DNA from: Curvibacter microcysteis
GTDB lineage: Bacteria; Pseudomonadota; Gammaproteobacteria; Burkholderiales; Burkholderiaceae_C
Strand: one strand, 5' to 3'
Length of the DNA stretch: 64,000 nucleotides
Assembly (NCBI RefSeq): GCF_028649435.1
Contig: NZ_JAQSIN010000003.1
Shown here: positions 40,563 to 51,151 of the stretch, piece by piece
How positions within the stretch are numbered: the stretch's first letter is position 1
Layout of the letters: each line of letters opens with the position of its first letter
The notes under the pieces: model-generated
Seen by the model: only the letters and a program-made list of their open reading frames with translations
What the model was told of the DNA's origin: nothing
Database searches by the model: none
Made by a program: the position numbers and the translations under genes

Positions 40563-41678
40563 TCAGCGCTGGGGGGCCCAGACGGCGGCGGGCACCATGG
40601 CCTCGCCACGCATCAGCAAGCGGGCGGTGCGCAGCAGGGCGGCCTTGGTGACGGCCTGGCCGCCAGGGGCGTCGGCGGCGGGCTCGGTGGCCAGCTCGAC
40701 GCTGAATTCGCCGGTCGGGTGTTCCACCGACACTTTTTTGCTGGCGCCGTCGGGCACCACGGCCACGCCGTCACAGACCGAACCCTGGAGCACGCAAGCC
40801 GTGCCCACGGTGACGGCGGCCAGCACGCCGATGGCGTCGTGGCACACATGCGGGATGAAGCTGCGTGTGCTCAGTGCACCGCCGTCGCGCGGCGGGGCGA
40901 TCAGCGTCATCTTGGGGTAGTTCTTGGGCGTCACGTCGCCCAGGCCCATGGCGTGACCGGCGGCAATGCGCAGGCGCTCGATGCGGGCCTTGAGTTCGGT
41001 GTCGGCGTTCAGTTCGGCCACGCTTTCGTAGCCGGTGCGGCCCACGTCAGCGGCCTTGAAGATCACCAAGGGCATGCCGTTGTCGATGCAGGTCACGGCC
41101 ACGCCATCGATCACATCGAGCACGCGGCCGGTGGGCAGCAGGCCCGGCGCCACCGAGCCGGCGGTGTCCAGGAAGTTGATGGTGATTGGGGCCGAGCTGC
41201 CCGGCGCACCGTCGATGCGGGCGTTGCCCGCGTACTCGACATAGCGCTGGCCGTTCGGGCCCTGCGGGGTCTGTACCGTGATGTCGCACTGCATGTCGGT
41301 GTTCAGGGTCAGCACGCGGAAGGTGCTGCTGTCCCCCTGGGTCTGCACCAGGCCACGCTCCAGCGCGAAGGGCACCACCGCGGCCAGCATGTTGCCGCAG
41401 TTGGGCGTGGTGTCCACCGTGTCTTTGTCGGGCTGCAGCTGGGCGAACAGGAAGTCCAGGTCGACACCCGGGGTGGTGCTGGCGCGCACGATGCCGACCT
41501 TGCTGGTCAGCGGGTGGGCGCCGCCCAGGCCGTCGATCTGGCGCTTGTCAGGCGAACCCATGACCGAGAGCAGCACGCGGTCGCGCGTGGGCAGGTCGGT
41601 TGGCAGGTCGGTTTCCAGGAAGAACGGCCCCTTGGAGGTGCCGCCGCGCATGAAAAGACAGGGGATGGGGGTTTGCAT
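40563..41678 (-). CDS. pmdU: 4-oxalomesaconate tautomerase
   Basis: A 371-residue PrpF-family isomerase (GalD/LigU/PmdU). It interconverts keto and enol tautomers or double-bond isomers of 4-oxalomesaconate to give the LigJ substrate. The start MQTPIPCLFMRGGTSKGPFF is typical, and the NCGN cysteine (TPNCGNMLAAV) belongs to the diaminopimelate-epimerase-like active site. First gene of the pmd operon, divergent from pmdR with a clear LysR box between. Confidence 0.93.
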   Translation of the reverse strand: MQTPIPCLFMRGGTSKGPFFLETDLPTDLPTRDRVLLSVMGSPDKRQIDGLGGAHPLTSKVGIVRASTTPGVDLDFLFAQLQPDKDTVDTTPNCGNMLAAVVPFALERGLVQTQGDSSTFRVLTLNTDMQCDITVQTPQGPNGQRYVEYAGNARIDGAPGSSAPITINFLDTAGSVAPGLLPTGRVLDVIDGVAVTCIDNGMPLVIFKAADVGRTGYESVAELNADTELKARIERLRIAAGHAMGLGDVTPKNYPKMTLIAPPRDGGALSTRSFIPHVCHDAIGVLAAVTVGTACVLQGSVCDGVAVVPDGASKKVSVEHPTGEFSVELATEPAADAPGGQAVTKAALLRTARLLMRGEAMVPAAVWAPQR

Positions 41679-41748
41679 GGCCGCGATTCTGGCGATGGCG
41701 GGCCCGCTGAGCCAGCGGCTGCGGCGTCTAGCTGGTATGCCGGATTGA

Positions 41749-41769
41749 TATAGTTAAGTGAAAGCTATA
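41749..41769. promoter_or_regulatory. LysR box of PmdR: TATAG-N11-CTATA
   Basis: A perfect inverted repeat TATAG (41749-41753) and CTATA (41765-41769) with an 11-bp spacer contains the T-N11-A core of LysR sites. It is the only AT-rich stretch in the 106-bp region between pmdU and pmdR. It lies 15 bp before the pmdR ATG, suited to autoregulation and activation of pmdU. Confidence 0.75.
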
Positions 41770-41784
41770 CATATTTCTCGCGGT

Positions 41785-42786
41785 ATGGACCTCAAGCAAC
41801 TCGAATACTTTGTGCGCGTGGCTGAATTGGGCAGCTTCACCCGGGCCTCCATCGCGCTCAACATCGCCCAGCCCGCGTTGAGCCGGCAGGTGCGTTTGTT
41901 GGAGGTGGAGCTGCGCCAGAACCTGCTCGACCGCAACGGCCGTGGCGTCAAACTGACCGAGAGCGGCAAGCTGCTGCTCGAGCACGGTCGCGGTATCCTG
42001 CACCAAGTGGAGGTGGCGCGCGAAGAGCTGGGTGCCGTGCGCGGCGCGCTGGCTGGGCGGGTGTCGATTGGCCTGCCGCCGAGCCTGTCGCGCCTGATCA
42101 CCGTGCCCTTGACCCGGGCCTTCATGCAGCACCTGCCGCAGGCGCGCCTGACCTTGACCGAGGGGTTTTCGGTGCAGATGTACGAGGGCTTGCGGGTGGG
42201 CAACCTCGACATGGCCGTGCTCTACAACCCCAACCACTCGCCCGACCTGGACAGTTTGAGCCTGCACCAGGAGGAGCTGGTCCTGATCGCCGCCCACGGC
42301 AGCCCGCTGACCCGGGCGCAGCCCTTGCCGCCCGCGCTGAGCCTGCGCGAGGTGGCCGCCCTGCCGCTGATCCTGCCCAGCAGCCCGAATGTGTTTCGCT
42401 TGTTGTTGGACGGGGAGATGGCCCGCTTTGGCCTCAAGCCGCGCGTCACCCTGCAGGTGGACGGGCTCAACGCCATCCTGAACCTGGTCAAAGAGGGCCT
42501 GGGCCACGCGGTGCTGCCGGCCTACACCCTGAGCAACTTCGACAACGCGGCGCCGTTTGCGCTGCACGCCATCCATTCGCCACGGGTGATGAGTGAGTTG
42601 AACCTGGTCTGGTCGTCGCGCCGGCCTGCCACCGAGACCCACAAGCGGGCTTTGGACCTGATCCGGGAGGTGGTCCAGCAGGCCGTGGGAGGCGCTGGGC
42701 GGGGATGGGTGTCTGACTCAGCCGCAGGCGATGGGGCGCCTCTGGGGCCGGGCGGCGCATGGGGCGCCGGTGCCGCGCCGGCTTGA
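41785..42786 (+). CDS. pmdR: LysR family regulator of the pmd operon
   Basis: A 333-residue LysR protein. The N-terminal helix-turn-helix reads MDLKQLEYFVRVAELGSFTR, then QPALSRQVRLLE, and a periplasmic-binding-like inducer domain follows to about residue 295. The last 35 residues are a Gly/Ala-rich extension (AVGGAGRGW onward) that is not part of the fold. The ATG at 41785 opens directly on the DNA-binding domain. Divergent from pmdU with a strong LysR box between, it is very likely the protocatechuate-pathway regulator. The inducer is probably protocatechuate or a pathway intermediate. Confidence 0.9.
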   Translation: MDLKQLEYFVRVAELGSFTRASIALNIAQPALSRQVRLLEVELRQNLLDRNGRGVKLTESGKLLLEHGRGILHQVEVAREELGAVRGALAGRVSIGLPPSLSRLITVPLTRAFMQHLPQARLTLTEGFSVQMYEGLRVGNLDMAVLYNPNHSPDLDSLSLHQEELVLIAAHGSPLTRAQPLPPALSLREVAALPLILPSSPNVFRLLLDGEMARFGLKPRVTLQVDGLNAILNLVKEGLGHAVLPAYTLSNFDNAAPFALHAIHSPRVMSELNLVWSSRRPATETHKRALDLIREVVQQAVGGAGRGWVSDSAAGDGAPLGPGGAWGAGAAPA

Positions 42787-42833
42787 AGGGATGGGCCCGG
42801 CGCTGCGGGTGCGCCAGCCTTCAAGCACCCCGC

Positions 42834-43580
42834 TCAGGTGACCGAAATCGCTTCGCGCACCGCCGCCAGTTGCCGGCGCGAGACGGACAGGCGTTCATCC
42901 AGCCCTTGCAGGCGCACGGCCCAGCCGTCCCCCTCTTCAGCGTCGAAATGCTTTTCCAGGGCGCGCACCGCGTGGCGCGCCACCAGGGCGTTGCGGTGGA
43001 TGCGCATGAACTGGCTGCTGTAGCGGCTTTCCAGTTCGCTCAGCGAGCCGTCCAGGATGTAGCTGCGCACGGCGGTGCGCACGGTCACGTACTTGAGTTC
43101 GGCCTTGAAGTACAGCACCTCGGCCAGCGGCACCCGCTCGGTGCGGCCCCGGTCCTGGATGATCAGGTGCTCGGTGGGCACGACCGCGGGGGGCTGGCTG
43201 CGCGTGGTTTGCAGGCGGCGCTCGGCCTTGCCCAGGGCGTCACGCAGGCGCTCAGCGCGCACCGGCTTGGTCAGGTAGTCGACCGCATCGAGGTCAAAGG
43301 CCTGCACCGCGTGCTCGGCGTGGGCGGTGACAAAGATCACCACGGGCGGGCGGCGCAGGATGCGCAGGTGGTTGGCCAGGCCCAGGCCGTCGGTGCCGGG
43401 CATGTGGATGTCCAGCAGCACCACGTCAATGGGTTCTCGGTCCAGAACCCCCATGGCGGTGACGGCGTTGGACGCCTCTTGCACGGTGTGGGGTTGGTCG
43501 GGCTTGTATTCGCTGAGCAAGGCGCGCAGGCGGGTGCGGGCCAAGGACTCGTCGTCAACGATCAGAAAGTGAAGCTCCAT
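42834..43580 (-). CDS. LytTR response regulator (AlgR-like)
   Basis: A 248-residue response regulator. The receiver domain has the acidic pocket DDE (9-11) and phospho-acceptor Asp57 (VVLLDIHMPG), followed by TAHAEHAVQAFDLDAVDYLTKP. A LytTR DNA-binding domain occupies about 140-245 (VLYFKAELKYVTVRT, MRIHRNALVA). It follows the AlgZ-like kinase by 55 bp on the same strand and lies beside argH. This matches the algZ-algR-argH neighbourhood of Pseudomonas, where AlgR controls twitching and exopolysaccharide. The target genes here are unknown. Confidence 0.9.
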   Translation of the reverse strand: MELHFLIVDDESLARTRLRALLSEYKPDQPHTVQEASNAVTAMGVLDREPIDVVLLDIHMPGTDGLGLANHLRILRRPPVVIFVTAHAEHAVQAFDLDAVDYLTKPVRAERLRDALGKAERRLQTTRSQPPAVVPTEHLIIQDRGRTERVPLAEVLYFKAELKYVTVRTAVRSYILDGSLSELESRYSSQFMRIHRNALVARHAVRALEKHFDAEEGDGWAVRLQGLDERLSVSRRQLAAVREAISVT

Positions 43581-43635
43581 GGTGCTTTCGGGACGAAGGA
43601 TGGATCAATATGGCGGTCATGTCACCGCGCCCGGC

Positions 43636-44694
43636 TCACGCTGGAAACGTGATTCGGACATGGTAGTGGTCGTCCCGGACCCCGGCACTGAACTCAATTT
43701 CAACGTCGTGCAACAAACGCAAGCGATCTCTTACATTTGCCAGCGCAATCCCATGGCCTGCCGAGCGGGTCTCAAATGGCAATGTTGCGTTTGGTAGCGT
43801 ATTGAGGATATCTATGCGAACGCGATCCCCCTTCAAGCGGGTGCGAACCTGCACTTCTCCACCTTCGGTGCTGGGCTCCACACCGTGCTTGATGGCGTTC
43901 TCCACCAGGGGTTGCAGCAGCAGGGGCGGCAGTCGCGCGGCGTCGGCGGCCGGGTCGATTTGCCACTGCACGCGCAGGCGATCGCCAAAGCGCACCTGTT
44001 CGATCGCCAGGTAGTGCCGGGCCAGTTGCACTTCCTGGGCCAAGGTGGTGGTTTCGCCCCGGTCCAGCAAGGCGGCCCGGAACAGGTCGCTCAGGTCTTC
44101 CAGCAGGGTCTCTGCGCGGGCCGGTTCGGCGCGCACCAGGGCAATCGCGCTGTTGAGGGTGTTGAACAAAAAATGGGGCCGGATGCGCGACTGCAGTTCG
44201 GCCAGCCGCGCCGTCGTGGCCGCTGGGGTGCGTCCTCGTGCGCGCAGCACCAGGGCGCCCACCAGCAAGCCGGCCAGCAAGGCCCCGGTCATGGCGGCGG
44301 CCAGCCAAGGCGGCGAGGGGGCAAACGGGCTCAGGGACAGCATGAAGCAGCCGTAGCTGCCCGCCAGCGCCCCCAGCACCGCGCCAGCCACGTACTGGCC
44401 GGGGGTGGACAGTCGCGCCAGCGGCCGCTTCAGGCAGCAGGCCATGGCCAGCCAGGCCAGGGTGCCGGGCAGGCCCGCCACGGTCAGCAAGCCCAGCCCA
44501 GCGACCCAGCTCAGGAAGTCATCGGCGCGGTACAGCACGGCCACGCCGAGCACGGTTTCGACGAACAAAAGGGCCCGCAACATCACCCCGATGTGGCAGG
44601 CATCGAACACCATGGGCATGGCTGGCGCTGTGGGGCTGGACGTGGACTCCACGGAGGCGCCGCCGAAGGTCGATAAAATTTGAGAATCTTTCAT
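43636..44694 (-). CDS. LytS/YesM-type sensor kinase (AlgZ/FimS-like)
   Basis: A 352-residue membrane kinase. Four or more hydrophobic helices occupy about 35-150. The His-kinase region follows with His174 (SRIRPHFLFNTLNSAI), then LLLQPLVENAIKHGV and a weak G-box GHGIALANVRDRL. There is no periplasmic sensor. The ATG at 44694 is preferred to an upstream GTG. It pairs with the LytTR regulator downstream and is divergent from argH. The orthology with AlgZ rests on family plus synteny. Confidence 0.87.
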   Translation of the reverse strand: MKDSQILSTFGGASVESTSSPTAPAMPMVFDACHIGVMLRALLFVETVLGVAVLYRADDFLSWVAGLGLLTVAGLPGTLAWLAMACCLKRPLARLSTPGQYVAGAVLGALAGSYGCFMLSLSPFAPSPPWLAAAMTGALLAGLLVGALVLRARGRTPAATTARLAELQSRIRPHFLFNTLNSAIALVRAEPARAETLLEDLSDLFRAALLDRGETTTLAQEVQLARHYLAIEQVRFGDRLRVQWQIDPAADAARLPPLLLQPLVENAIKHGVEPSTEGGEVQVRTRLKGDRVRIDILNTLPNATLPFETRSAGHGIALANVRDRLRLLHDVEIEFSAGVRDDHYHVRITFPA

Positions 44695-44752
44695 TGCCAC
44701 GCGCCTTTCATGCGCCTCATGGACGTCGGCCGCCAGACCGCCGTCCGAACCG

Positions 44753-44758
44753 GATTAT
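44753..44758 (+). promoter_or_regulatory. argH -10 element, predicted leaderless start
   Basis: GATTAT lies 7 nt before the argH ATG (44766). This spacing puts the transcript start at or next to the start codon. There is no ribosome site. The -35 is not recognisable. Confidence 0.4.
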
Positions 44759-44765
44759 TGACCCC

Positions 44766-46193
<1,428 letters not shown>

Positions 46194-46289
46194 GGCCTGG
46201 GCCCCGGCGCTGACCGGGGCTTCAGCCTGGCCTAAGGCGGTGGCCGCAAACTCCTGGTTTCGATTGACCAAGCCCTGCGAGACCCCGCG

Positions 46290-46949
46290 ATGAGACTGCT
46301 GCTGGTAGAAGACGACCCCATGATCGGCCAGGCCGTGCTGGATGTGCTGCGCGCCGAGCACTACGCCGTGGACTGGGTGCGCGATGGCGAGATGGCCCAG
46401 ACCGCCCTGGCCAGCAGCGCCTATGACCTGATGCTGTTGGACCTGGGCCTGCCCCGGCGCGACGGCCTGCAGGTGCTGCGTGAACTGCGCCAGCAACGCA
46501 GCCCCCTGCCGGTGCTGGTGCTGACCGCCCGCGATGCCGTGGGCGACCGCGTGGCCGGCCTGGACGCTGGCGCCGACGACTACCTGGTCAAACCCTTTGA
46601 CACCAACGAGCTGCTGGCCCGGGTGCGCGCTTTGCTGCGCCGCCAATCCGGCCAGGCGGGCCCGGTGTTCGAGCAGCACGGCGTGCGCCTCAACCCCGCC
46701 ACCCACGAAGCCAGCCTGCACGGCCAACCGGTCAGCCTGTCGGCGCGTGAGTGGGCGGTGTTGGAGCCGCTGTTGGCGCGGCCTGGGGTGATTTTTTCGC
46801 GTCCTCAGCTGGAAGAAAAACTCTTCAGCTGGAAAGACGAAGTCAGCAGCAACGCGGTGGAGGTCTACATCCACGGCGTGCGCAAAAAACTGGGCGCTGG
46901 CCTGATCCAGACCGTGCGCGGCCTGGGCTACCTGGTGCCGCGCGAATGA
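46290..46949 (+). CDS. OmpR family response regulator (QseB/PmrA-like)
   Basis: A 219-residue regulator. The receiver has DDP and phospho-acceptor Asp51 (LLDLGLPRRDG), and a winged-helix output domain occupies about 125-217 (SAREWAVLEPLLARPGVIFSRPQLEEKL, NAVEVYIHGVRKKLG). In sequence type it is near QseB, PmrA and TctD. Its stop overlaps the kinase start (ATGA), so the pair is translationally coupled. Targets are unknown; the nearby Deg protease and envelope genes are candidates. Confidence 0.92.
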   Translation: MRLLLVEDDPMIGQAVLDVLRAEHYAVDWVRDGEMAQTALASSAYDLMLLDLGLPRRDGLQVLRELRQQRSPLPVLVLTARDAVGDRVAGLDAGADDYLVKPFDTNELLARVRALLRRQSGQAGPVFEQHGVRLNPATHEASLHGQPVSLSAREWAVLEPLLARPGVIFSRPQLEEKLFSWKDEVSSNAVEVYIHGVRKKLGAGLIQTVRGLGYLVPRE

Positions 46950-48343
46950 GCGATCGCGCCTCATCGCCACCCTCTGGGCTGCGCCTGGGGCCGCGTCACT
47001 CGTTGCGCGCCCGCCTGCAGGCCTTGGTGCTGGGCGCGATCTTGCTGGCCTGCGCGGTGTTGGCCACGGCGGCCTACCGCAACGCCTTGCGCGAGGCCGA
47101 CGCCTTGTTCGATGAACACTTGCAACAGCTGGCGCGCCAGGTGCAGCAAGGCGTGCCCCTGGGCATCCTGCATCCGGGCCAGGCGGACGGCGGAGGCATT
47201 GAGGTGCAGGTCTGGGGGCCGGACGGCTTGCAGCTGTTTCGCTCGCCCCGCTCGGTGCTGCCAGGGCGCGCGGTGCTGGGCTTTTCTGACTTGGAGGTGG
47301 ACGGCGCGCGCTACCGGGTCTATTCGCTGCAGTCGCCCCTGCAGACCGTTCAGATCGCCCAGGACATGGGCGAGCGCGATGCGCGCGCGCGCGGCCTCGC
47401 CCTGCGCGCGGTGCTGCCGCTGCTGGGCATCACGCCCCTGCTGATGCTGGTGGTCGGCTGGATCATTGGCCGCACCTTGCGACCGGTGCAGCGCATGCAG
47501 CGCCAGGTCGCCCAGCGCAGTGCCGACGACCTCTCGCCCCTGCCCGAGCAAGGCCTGCCCGACGAGGTGCGCCCCTTGGTGGGGGAGTTGAATGCCTTGT
47601 TCGCCCGCGTTCAGGCCACGCTGCAAACCCAGCGCCACTTTGTGGCGGACGCCGCCCATGAACTGCGCACCCCGCTGACGGCCTTGCGCCTGCAGTTGCA
47701 GGCCTGGCAGCGCGCCCCCGATGCCACCGCCCGCGACCAGGCGCAGCAGCGCCTGCACGAGGGCATTGAACGGGCCATCGACCTGGTCGCGCAATTGCTG
47801 CTGCTGGCCCGGGCCGAAAGCCAGGAGGCCGGCGGGCAGGGCGCCTGGGGCCCGGTGGATTTGCTGACCCTGACCCGCGAGGGCGTGGCCGAGTGGCTGC
47901 CGCAGGCCGGCGCGCGCGGCCTGGACCTGGGCCTGGCCGAGGCGCCCGAGGCGGATCGCCCCGACCTCGCCCTGAGCGTGCCCGGTCAGGCCGAGGCCTT
48001 GCGTGTGCTTTGGCGCAACCTGCTGGACAACGCCATCAAGTACACGCCGGGGCCGGGGCAGATCGATGTGTCGCTGTTCCGCGACCCCGCCTCGGCGCAG
48101 GTGGTCTGGCGCGTGGAAGACAGCGGCCCCGGCATTGCGCCGGCGCAGCGCAGCCGGGTGCGTGACCGCTTCATGCGCGGCGAGGCGGTGGCCGACATCC
48201 CGGGCAGCGGCCTGGGCCTGGCCATCGTCGAGGCGATCGCCCGCCAGCATGGCGCGCAACTGGTGTTGGGCGAGTCGGCCCGCCTGGGCGGGCTCAGCGT
48301 CAGCGTGTGCTTTGGCCCGGCAAGCGCCGGCCCAGGCGCTTGA
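46946..48343 (+). CDS. Sensor histidine kinase (QseC-like)
   Basis: A 465-residue kinase. A first helix (about 25-45), a periplasmic region of about 110 residues, a second helix (about 155-180), HAMP-like residues, HisKA with His238 (DAAHELRTPLTAL) and a HATPase domain (NLLDNAIKYTPGP, SGPGIAP, GSGLGLAIV) follow in order. The ATG at 46946 overlaps the regulator stop. The short periplasmic domain resembles QseC and PmrB, which sense cations or amines, but the ligand cannot be named. Confidence 0.92.
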   Translation: MSDRASSPPSGLRLGPRHSLRARLQALVLGAILLACAVLATAAYRNALREADALFDEHLQQLARQVQQGVPLGILHPGQADGGGIEVQVWGPDGLQLFRSPRSVLPGRAVLGFSDLEVDGARYRVYSLQSPLQTVQIAQDMGERDARARGLALRAVLPLLGITPLLMLVVGWIIGRTLRPVQRMQRQVAQRSADDLSPLPEQGLPDEVRPLVGELNALFARVQATLQTQRHFVADAAHELRTPLTALRLQLQAWQRAPDATARDQAQQRLHEGIERAIDLVAQLLLLARAESQEAGGQGAWGPVDLLTLTREGVAEWLPQAGARGLDLGLAEAPEADRPDLALSVPGQAEALRVLWRNLLDNAIKYTPGPGQIDVSLFRDPASAQVVWRVEDSGPGIAPAQRSRVRDRFMRGEAVADIPGSGLGLAIVEAIARQHGAQLVLGESARLGGLSVSVCFGPASAGPGA

Positions 48344-48392
48344 ACCTGGGACGACCGCCGCCGGCCGACGCGCCTGCGTGGGCTGCGGCACC

Positions 48393-49271
48393 TCAGTGCG
48401 CGGCCAGGTGGGGCAGCACCAGGGGCAGCAGGCGCTGCACCACGCCCTCGGGCAGGTCGTGGCCCATGCCGTCGATGACCGCCAGGCGGGCCCCGGGGAT
48501 GCGCGCGGCCGTGTCCTGGCCGCAGGCCAAGGGCACCAGGGGGTCTTGCCGACCGTGCACCACCAGGGTCGGGGTGCTGATGCGGGCCAAGGCTTTGGCG
48601 CGCCCGCTGTCGGCCACGATGGCGGCCATCTGCCGCACCGTGCCCTCGGGGTGGTAGCTGCGGTGGATGCCGGCCAGGATGCGCCGGCGCAGCGCTTCAG
48701 GGTCGTCCTGGAAGGCGGGGCTGCCAATCAGTCGGTACAGCTGCAGGTAGTGGTGCAGCACGCTGTCGGTGTCACCACTGGGCCGGCGCAGCAGCGCGGC
48801 CCGGGCGGCCGCGCTGGGGCCCGGCAGGCCCCGCGCGCCGCTGCTGCTCATCACGCTGGTCAGGCTGCGCAGGCGAAGGGGGGCGGCAATCGCCATGTGC
48901 TGGGCGATCATGCCGCCCATGCTCACCCCCAGCACATGGGCGCGTTCGATCTGCAAGGCGTCGAGCAGGTCCAACCCGTCTTGCGCCATGTCCTGCAGTC
49001 GGTAGGGTGGGCGCGCCGGCATGCACAGGGCATGGCGCAACAGGTGCCAGGGCAGGTGGGGCACGCCGAGTTCGTCGAAGTGCTGCGACAGGCCGATGTC
49101 GCGGTTGTCAAAGCGGATGACCCGGTGGCCCGCGTTCACCAGGCCATCGACCAGGCTGGCCGGCCAGGCCACCAGCTGCATGCCCAGGCCCATGATCAAC
49201 AGCACCACGGGGCCGTCGTGCGGGCCTTCATCTCGGATTTCAAGACTGATGTGCTTGGTTTTGATTTTCAT
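48393..49271 (-). CDS. Alpha/beta-fold hydrolase
   Basis: A 292-residue hydrolase of the haloalkane/epoxide/esterase superfamily. The triad is visible: Ser117 in GVSMGG, Asp in GRQDPLVP and His in GMGHDLPEG. The oxyanion region is LLIMGLGMQLVAW. There is a small cap region at about 130-200. The FDNRDIGLS motif after strand 4 is frequent in bacterial aclacinomycin-methylesterase-like proteins. The ATG at 49271 fits the strand start. It converges with the kinase gene; function unknown. Confidence 0.85.
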   Translation of the reverse strand: MKIKTKHISLEIRDEGPHDGPVVLLIMGLGMQLVAWPASLVDGLVNAGHRVIRFDNRDIGLSQHFDELGVPHLPWHLLRHALCMPARPPYRLQDMAQDGLDLLDALQIERAHVLGVSMGGMIAQHMAIAAPLRLRSLTSVMSSSGARGLPGPSAAARAALLRRPSGDTDSVLHHYLQLYRLIGSPAFQDDPEALRRRILAGIHRSYHPEGTVRQMAAIVADSGRAKALARISTPTLVVHGRQDPLVPLACGQDTAARIPGARLAVIDGMGHDLPEGVVQRLLPLVLPHLAAH

Positions 49272-49540
49272 GGGTGCTTGGGGCTTGGCAGATGGGACGG
49301 TGGGCACAGGCGGTCAGCTGGTGCCGTTTGACGGCGCCAATTTAACGGCTCCACCCGGCTGTTGGGGGGGCTCAAGACCGTTTGGAAACCATTTCTGACC
49401 GCCGTTACAGCCGGCCGTTCACCTGTGTCTGGCGTTGGCGGATTGGGCTGGTCTTGGGCGGCCAAACCTGGGCTTAAGAACGACCTAAGCCTGGCCTTGC
49501 ACAGTCGGACCATTGCAACAGCCCCTCACAGGAGTGAACC

Positions 49541-51073
49541 ATGTCCTCTTCCCCCAGCTTCAAGTTGAGCCCGTCCCGTTTGCTGCTGGCCTTGCTGGCC
49601 GCGGGCGCCCTCGGTGGCGCCGGGGTGTCCGCCGTGCAGGGCCTTCAGGCCCATGCCCAGGCGGGCCCGGCGGCGCTGAGTGCGCCGGCCCAGGCGCCCC
49701 TGGGGGCGGTCAGTTCCCCCGACTTTTCACAGATCACCGAGCGCTATGGCCCGGCGGTGGTCAACATCAGTGTGCTCGGCACCACCCAGGTCAGCGATGA
49801 CGACGACAGCGAAGACGCTGCCGCCGCTGCGCCGGGCATGCCGCCGGGCATGGCCGAGTTCTTGCGCCGCTTTGGCCAGTTGGGCCCCCAGGCAGGCGCT
49901 GGCCGCAGCCCGCGCGCCCAGCCCCAAGAGACGCCCACCCGAGGCCAGGGCTCGGGCTTCATCGTCAGCGAAGACGGTTTGATCCTGACCAACGCCCATG
50001 TGGTCAAGGGCGCCAAGGAAGTGACCGTCAAGCTGACCGACCGGCGCGAGTTCCGCGCCAAGGTGCTGGGCGCCGACCCGCGCACCGACGTGGCGGTGAT
50101 CAAGGTCGAGGCCCAGCACCTGCCTGTGGTGCGCATGGGGCGCATGGCCGACCTGAAGGTAGGCGAGTGGGTGCTGGCCATTGGCTCGCCCTTCGGCTTT
50201 GAGAACACCGTGACCGCGGGCGTGGTCAGCGCCAAGGGCCGTTCGCTGCCGGACGACAGCGCCGTACCCTTCATCCAGACCGACGTCGCCATCAACCCGG
50301 GCAACTCGGGCGGGCCGCTGTTCAATGCGCGTGGCGAGGTGGTGGGCATCAACTCGCAGATCTACAGCCGCACCGGGGGTTACCAGGGCGTGTCCTTTGC
50401 CATCCCGATCGACCTGGCCAACCGCATCCGCGAGCAGATCGTGGCCACCGGCCATGTCGAGCATGCCCGCCTGGGTGTGGTGGTGCAGGAGGTCAACCAG
50501 ACCCTGGCGGACTCCTTCAAGCTCGACCGACCCGAAGGCGCCCTGGTCTCGCGCGTCGAGAAGAACGGCCCGGCCGAGCGCGCCGGCCTGCAATCGGGCG
50601 ATGTGATCCGCCAGGTCAACGGTCAGAAAGTGGTGTCCTCGGGTGACCTGCCCGCCATCATCGCGCTGGCCTCGCCGGGCGACACCGTGTCGCTGGAGGT
50701 CTGGCGCCAGGGCAAGGCCCAGAGCCTGAGCGCGCGCCTGGGCAAGGCCGGTGAAAAGACCGCAGCCGCTGACAGCGACACCGACGCGGCCTCGGGCGCC
50801 AGCCCGGCGGGCAAGCTGGGCCTGGCCTTGCGGCCCCTGCAGCCGCAGGAGCACCAGCAGCTGGGCCTGGCCGACGGCCTGCTGGTGCAGACCGCACGCG
50901 GCGCGGCGGCCCGCGCCGGGGTGCAGTCCGGCGATGTGCTGCTGGCCGTCAATGGCACGCCGGTGCGCTCGGTGGAGCAGGTGCGCGCGGCGGTGGCGCC
51001 GTCGGACAAGTCGGTGGCCTTGCTGATCCAGCGCGGGGAAGACCGCATTTTTGTGCCCCTGCGCTTGGGCTGA
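49541..51073 (+). CDS. Periplasmic HtrA/Deg family serine protease
   Basis: A 510-residue Do-like protease/chaperone for protein quality control in the periplasm. Signal peptide at about 1-40 (hydrophobic, ending AHAQ). The trypsin-like domain has His153 (LTNAHVV), Asp183 (RTDVAVIKV) and Ser256 (GNSGGPL). Two PDZ domains follow (about 300-400 and 420-505). A low-complexity acidic linker DDDDSEDAAAA lies at about 87-97 before the protease domain. It has a good AGGAG ribosome site 6 nt before the ATG. It is of the MucD/DegQ type. It precedes the alpha-2-macroglobulin gene by 78 bp and may be co-transcribed. Confidence 0.93.
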   Translation: MSSSPSFKLSPSRLLLALLAAGALGGAGVSAVQGLQAHAQAGPAALSAPAQAPLGAVSSPDFSQITERYGPAVVNISVLGTTQVSDDDDSEDAAAAAPGMPPGMAEFLRRFGQLGPQAGAGRSPRAQPQETPTRGQGSGFIVSEDGLILTNAHVVKGAKEVTVKLTDRREFRAKVLGADPRTDVAVIKVEAQHLPVVRMGRMADLKVGEWVLAIGSPFGFENTVTAGVVSAKGRSLPDDSAVPFIQTDVAINPGNSGGPLFNARGEVVGINSQIYSRTGGYQGVSFAIPIDLANRIREQIVATGHVEHARLGVVVQEVNQTLADSFKLDRPEGALVSRVEKNGPAERAGLQSGDVIRQVNGQKVVSSGDLPAIIALASPGDTVSLEVWRQGKAQSLSARLGKAGEKTAAADSDTDAASGASPAGKLGLALRPLQPQEHQQLGLADGLLVQTARGAAARAGVQSGDVLLAVNGTPVRSVEQVRAAVAPSDKSVALLIQRGEDRIFVPLRLG

Positions 51074-51151
51074 TGCAGGCGGGTCGCCCCCTCTTGAGGG
51101 CCCCGGGCGGCGGACATTCGGCTACGCTTGGCGGCTCAGGAGGAGCCCAAG

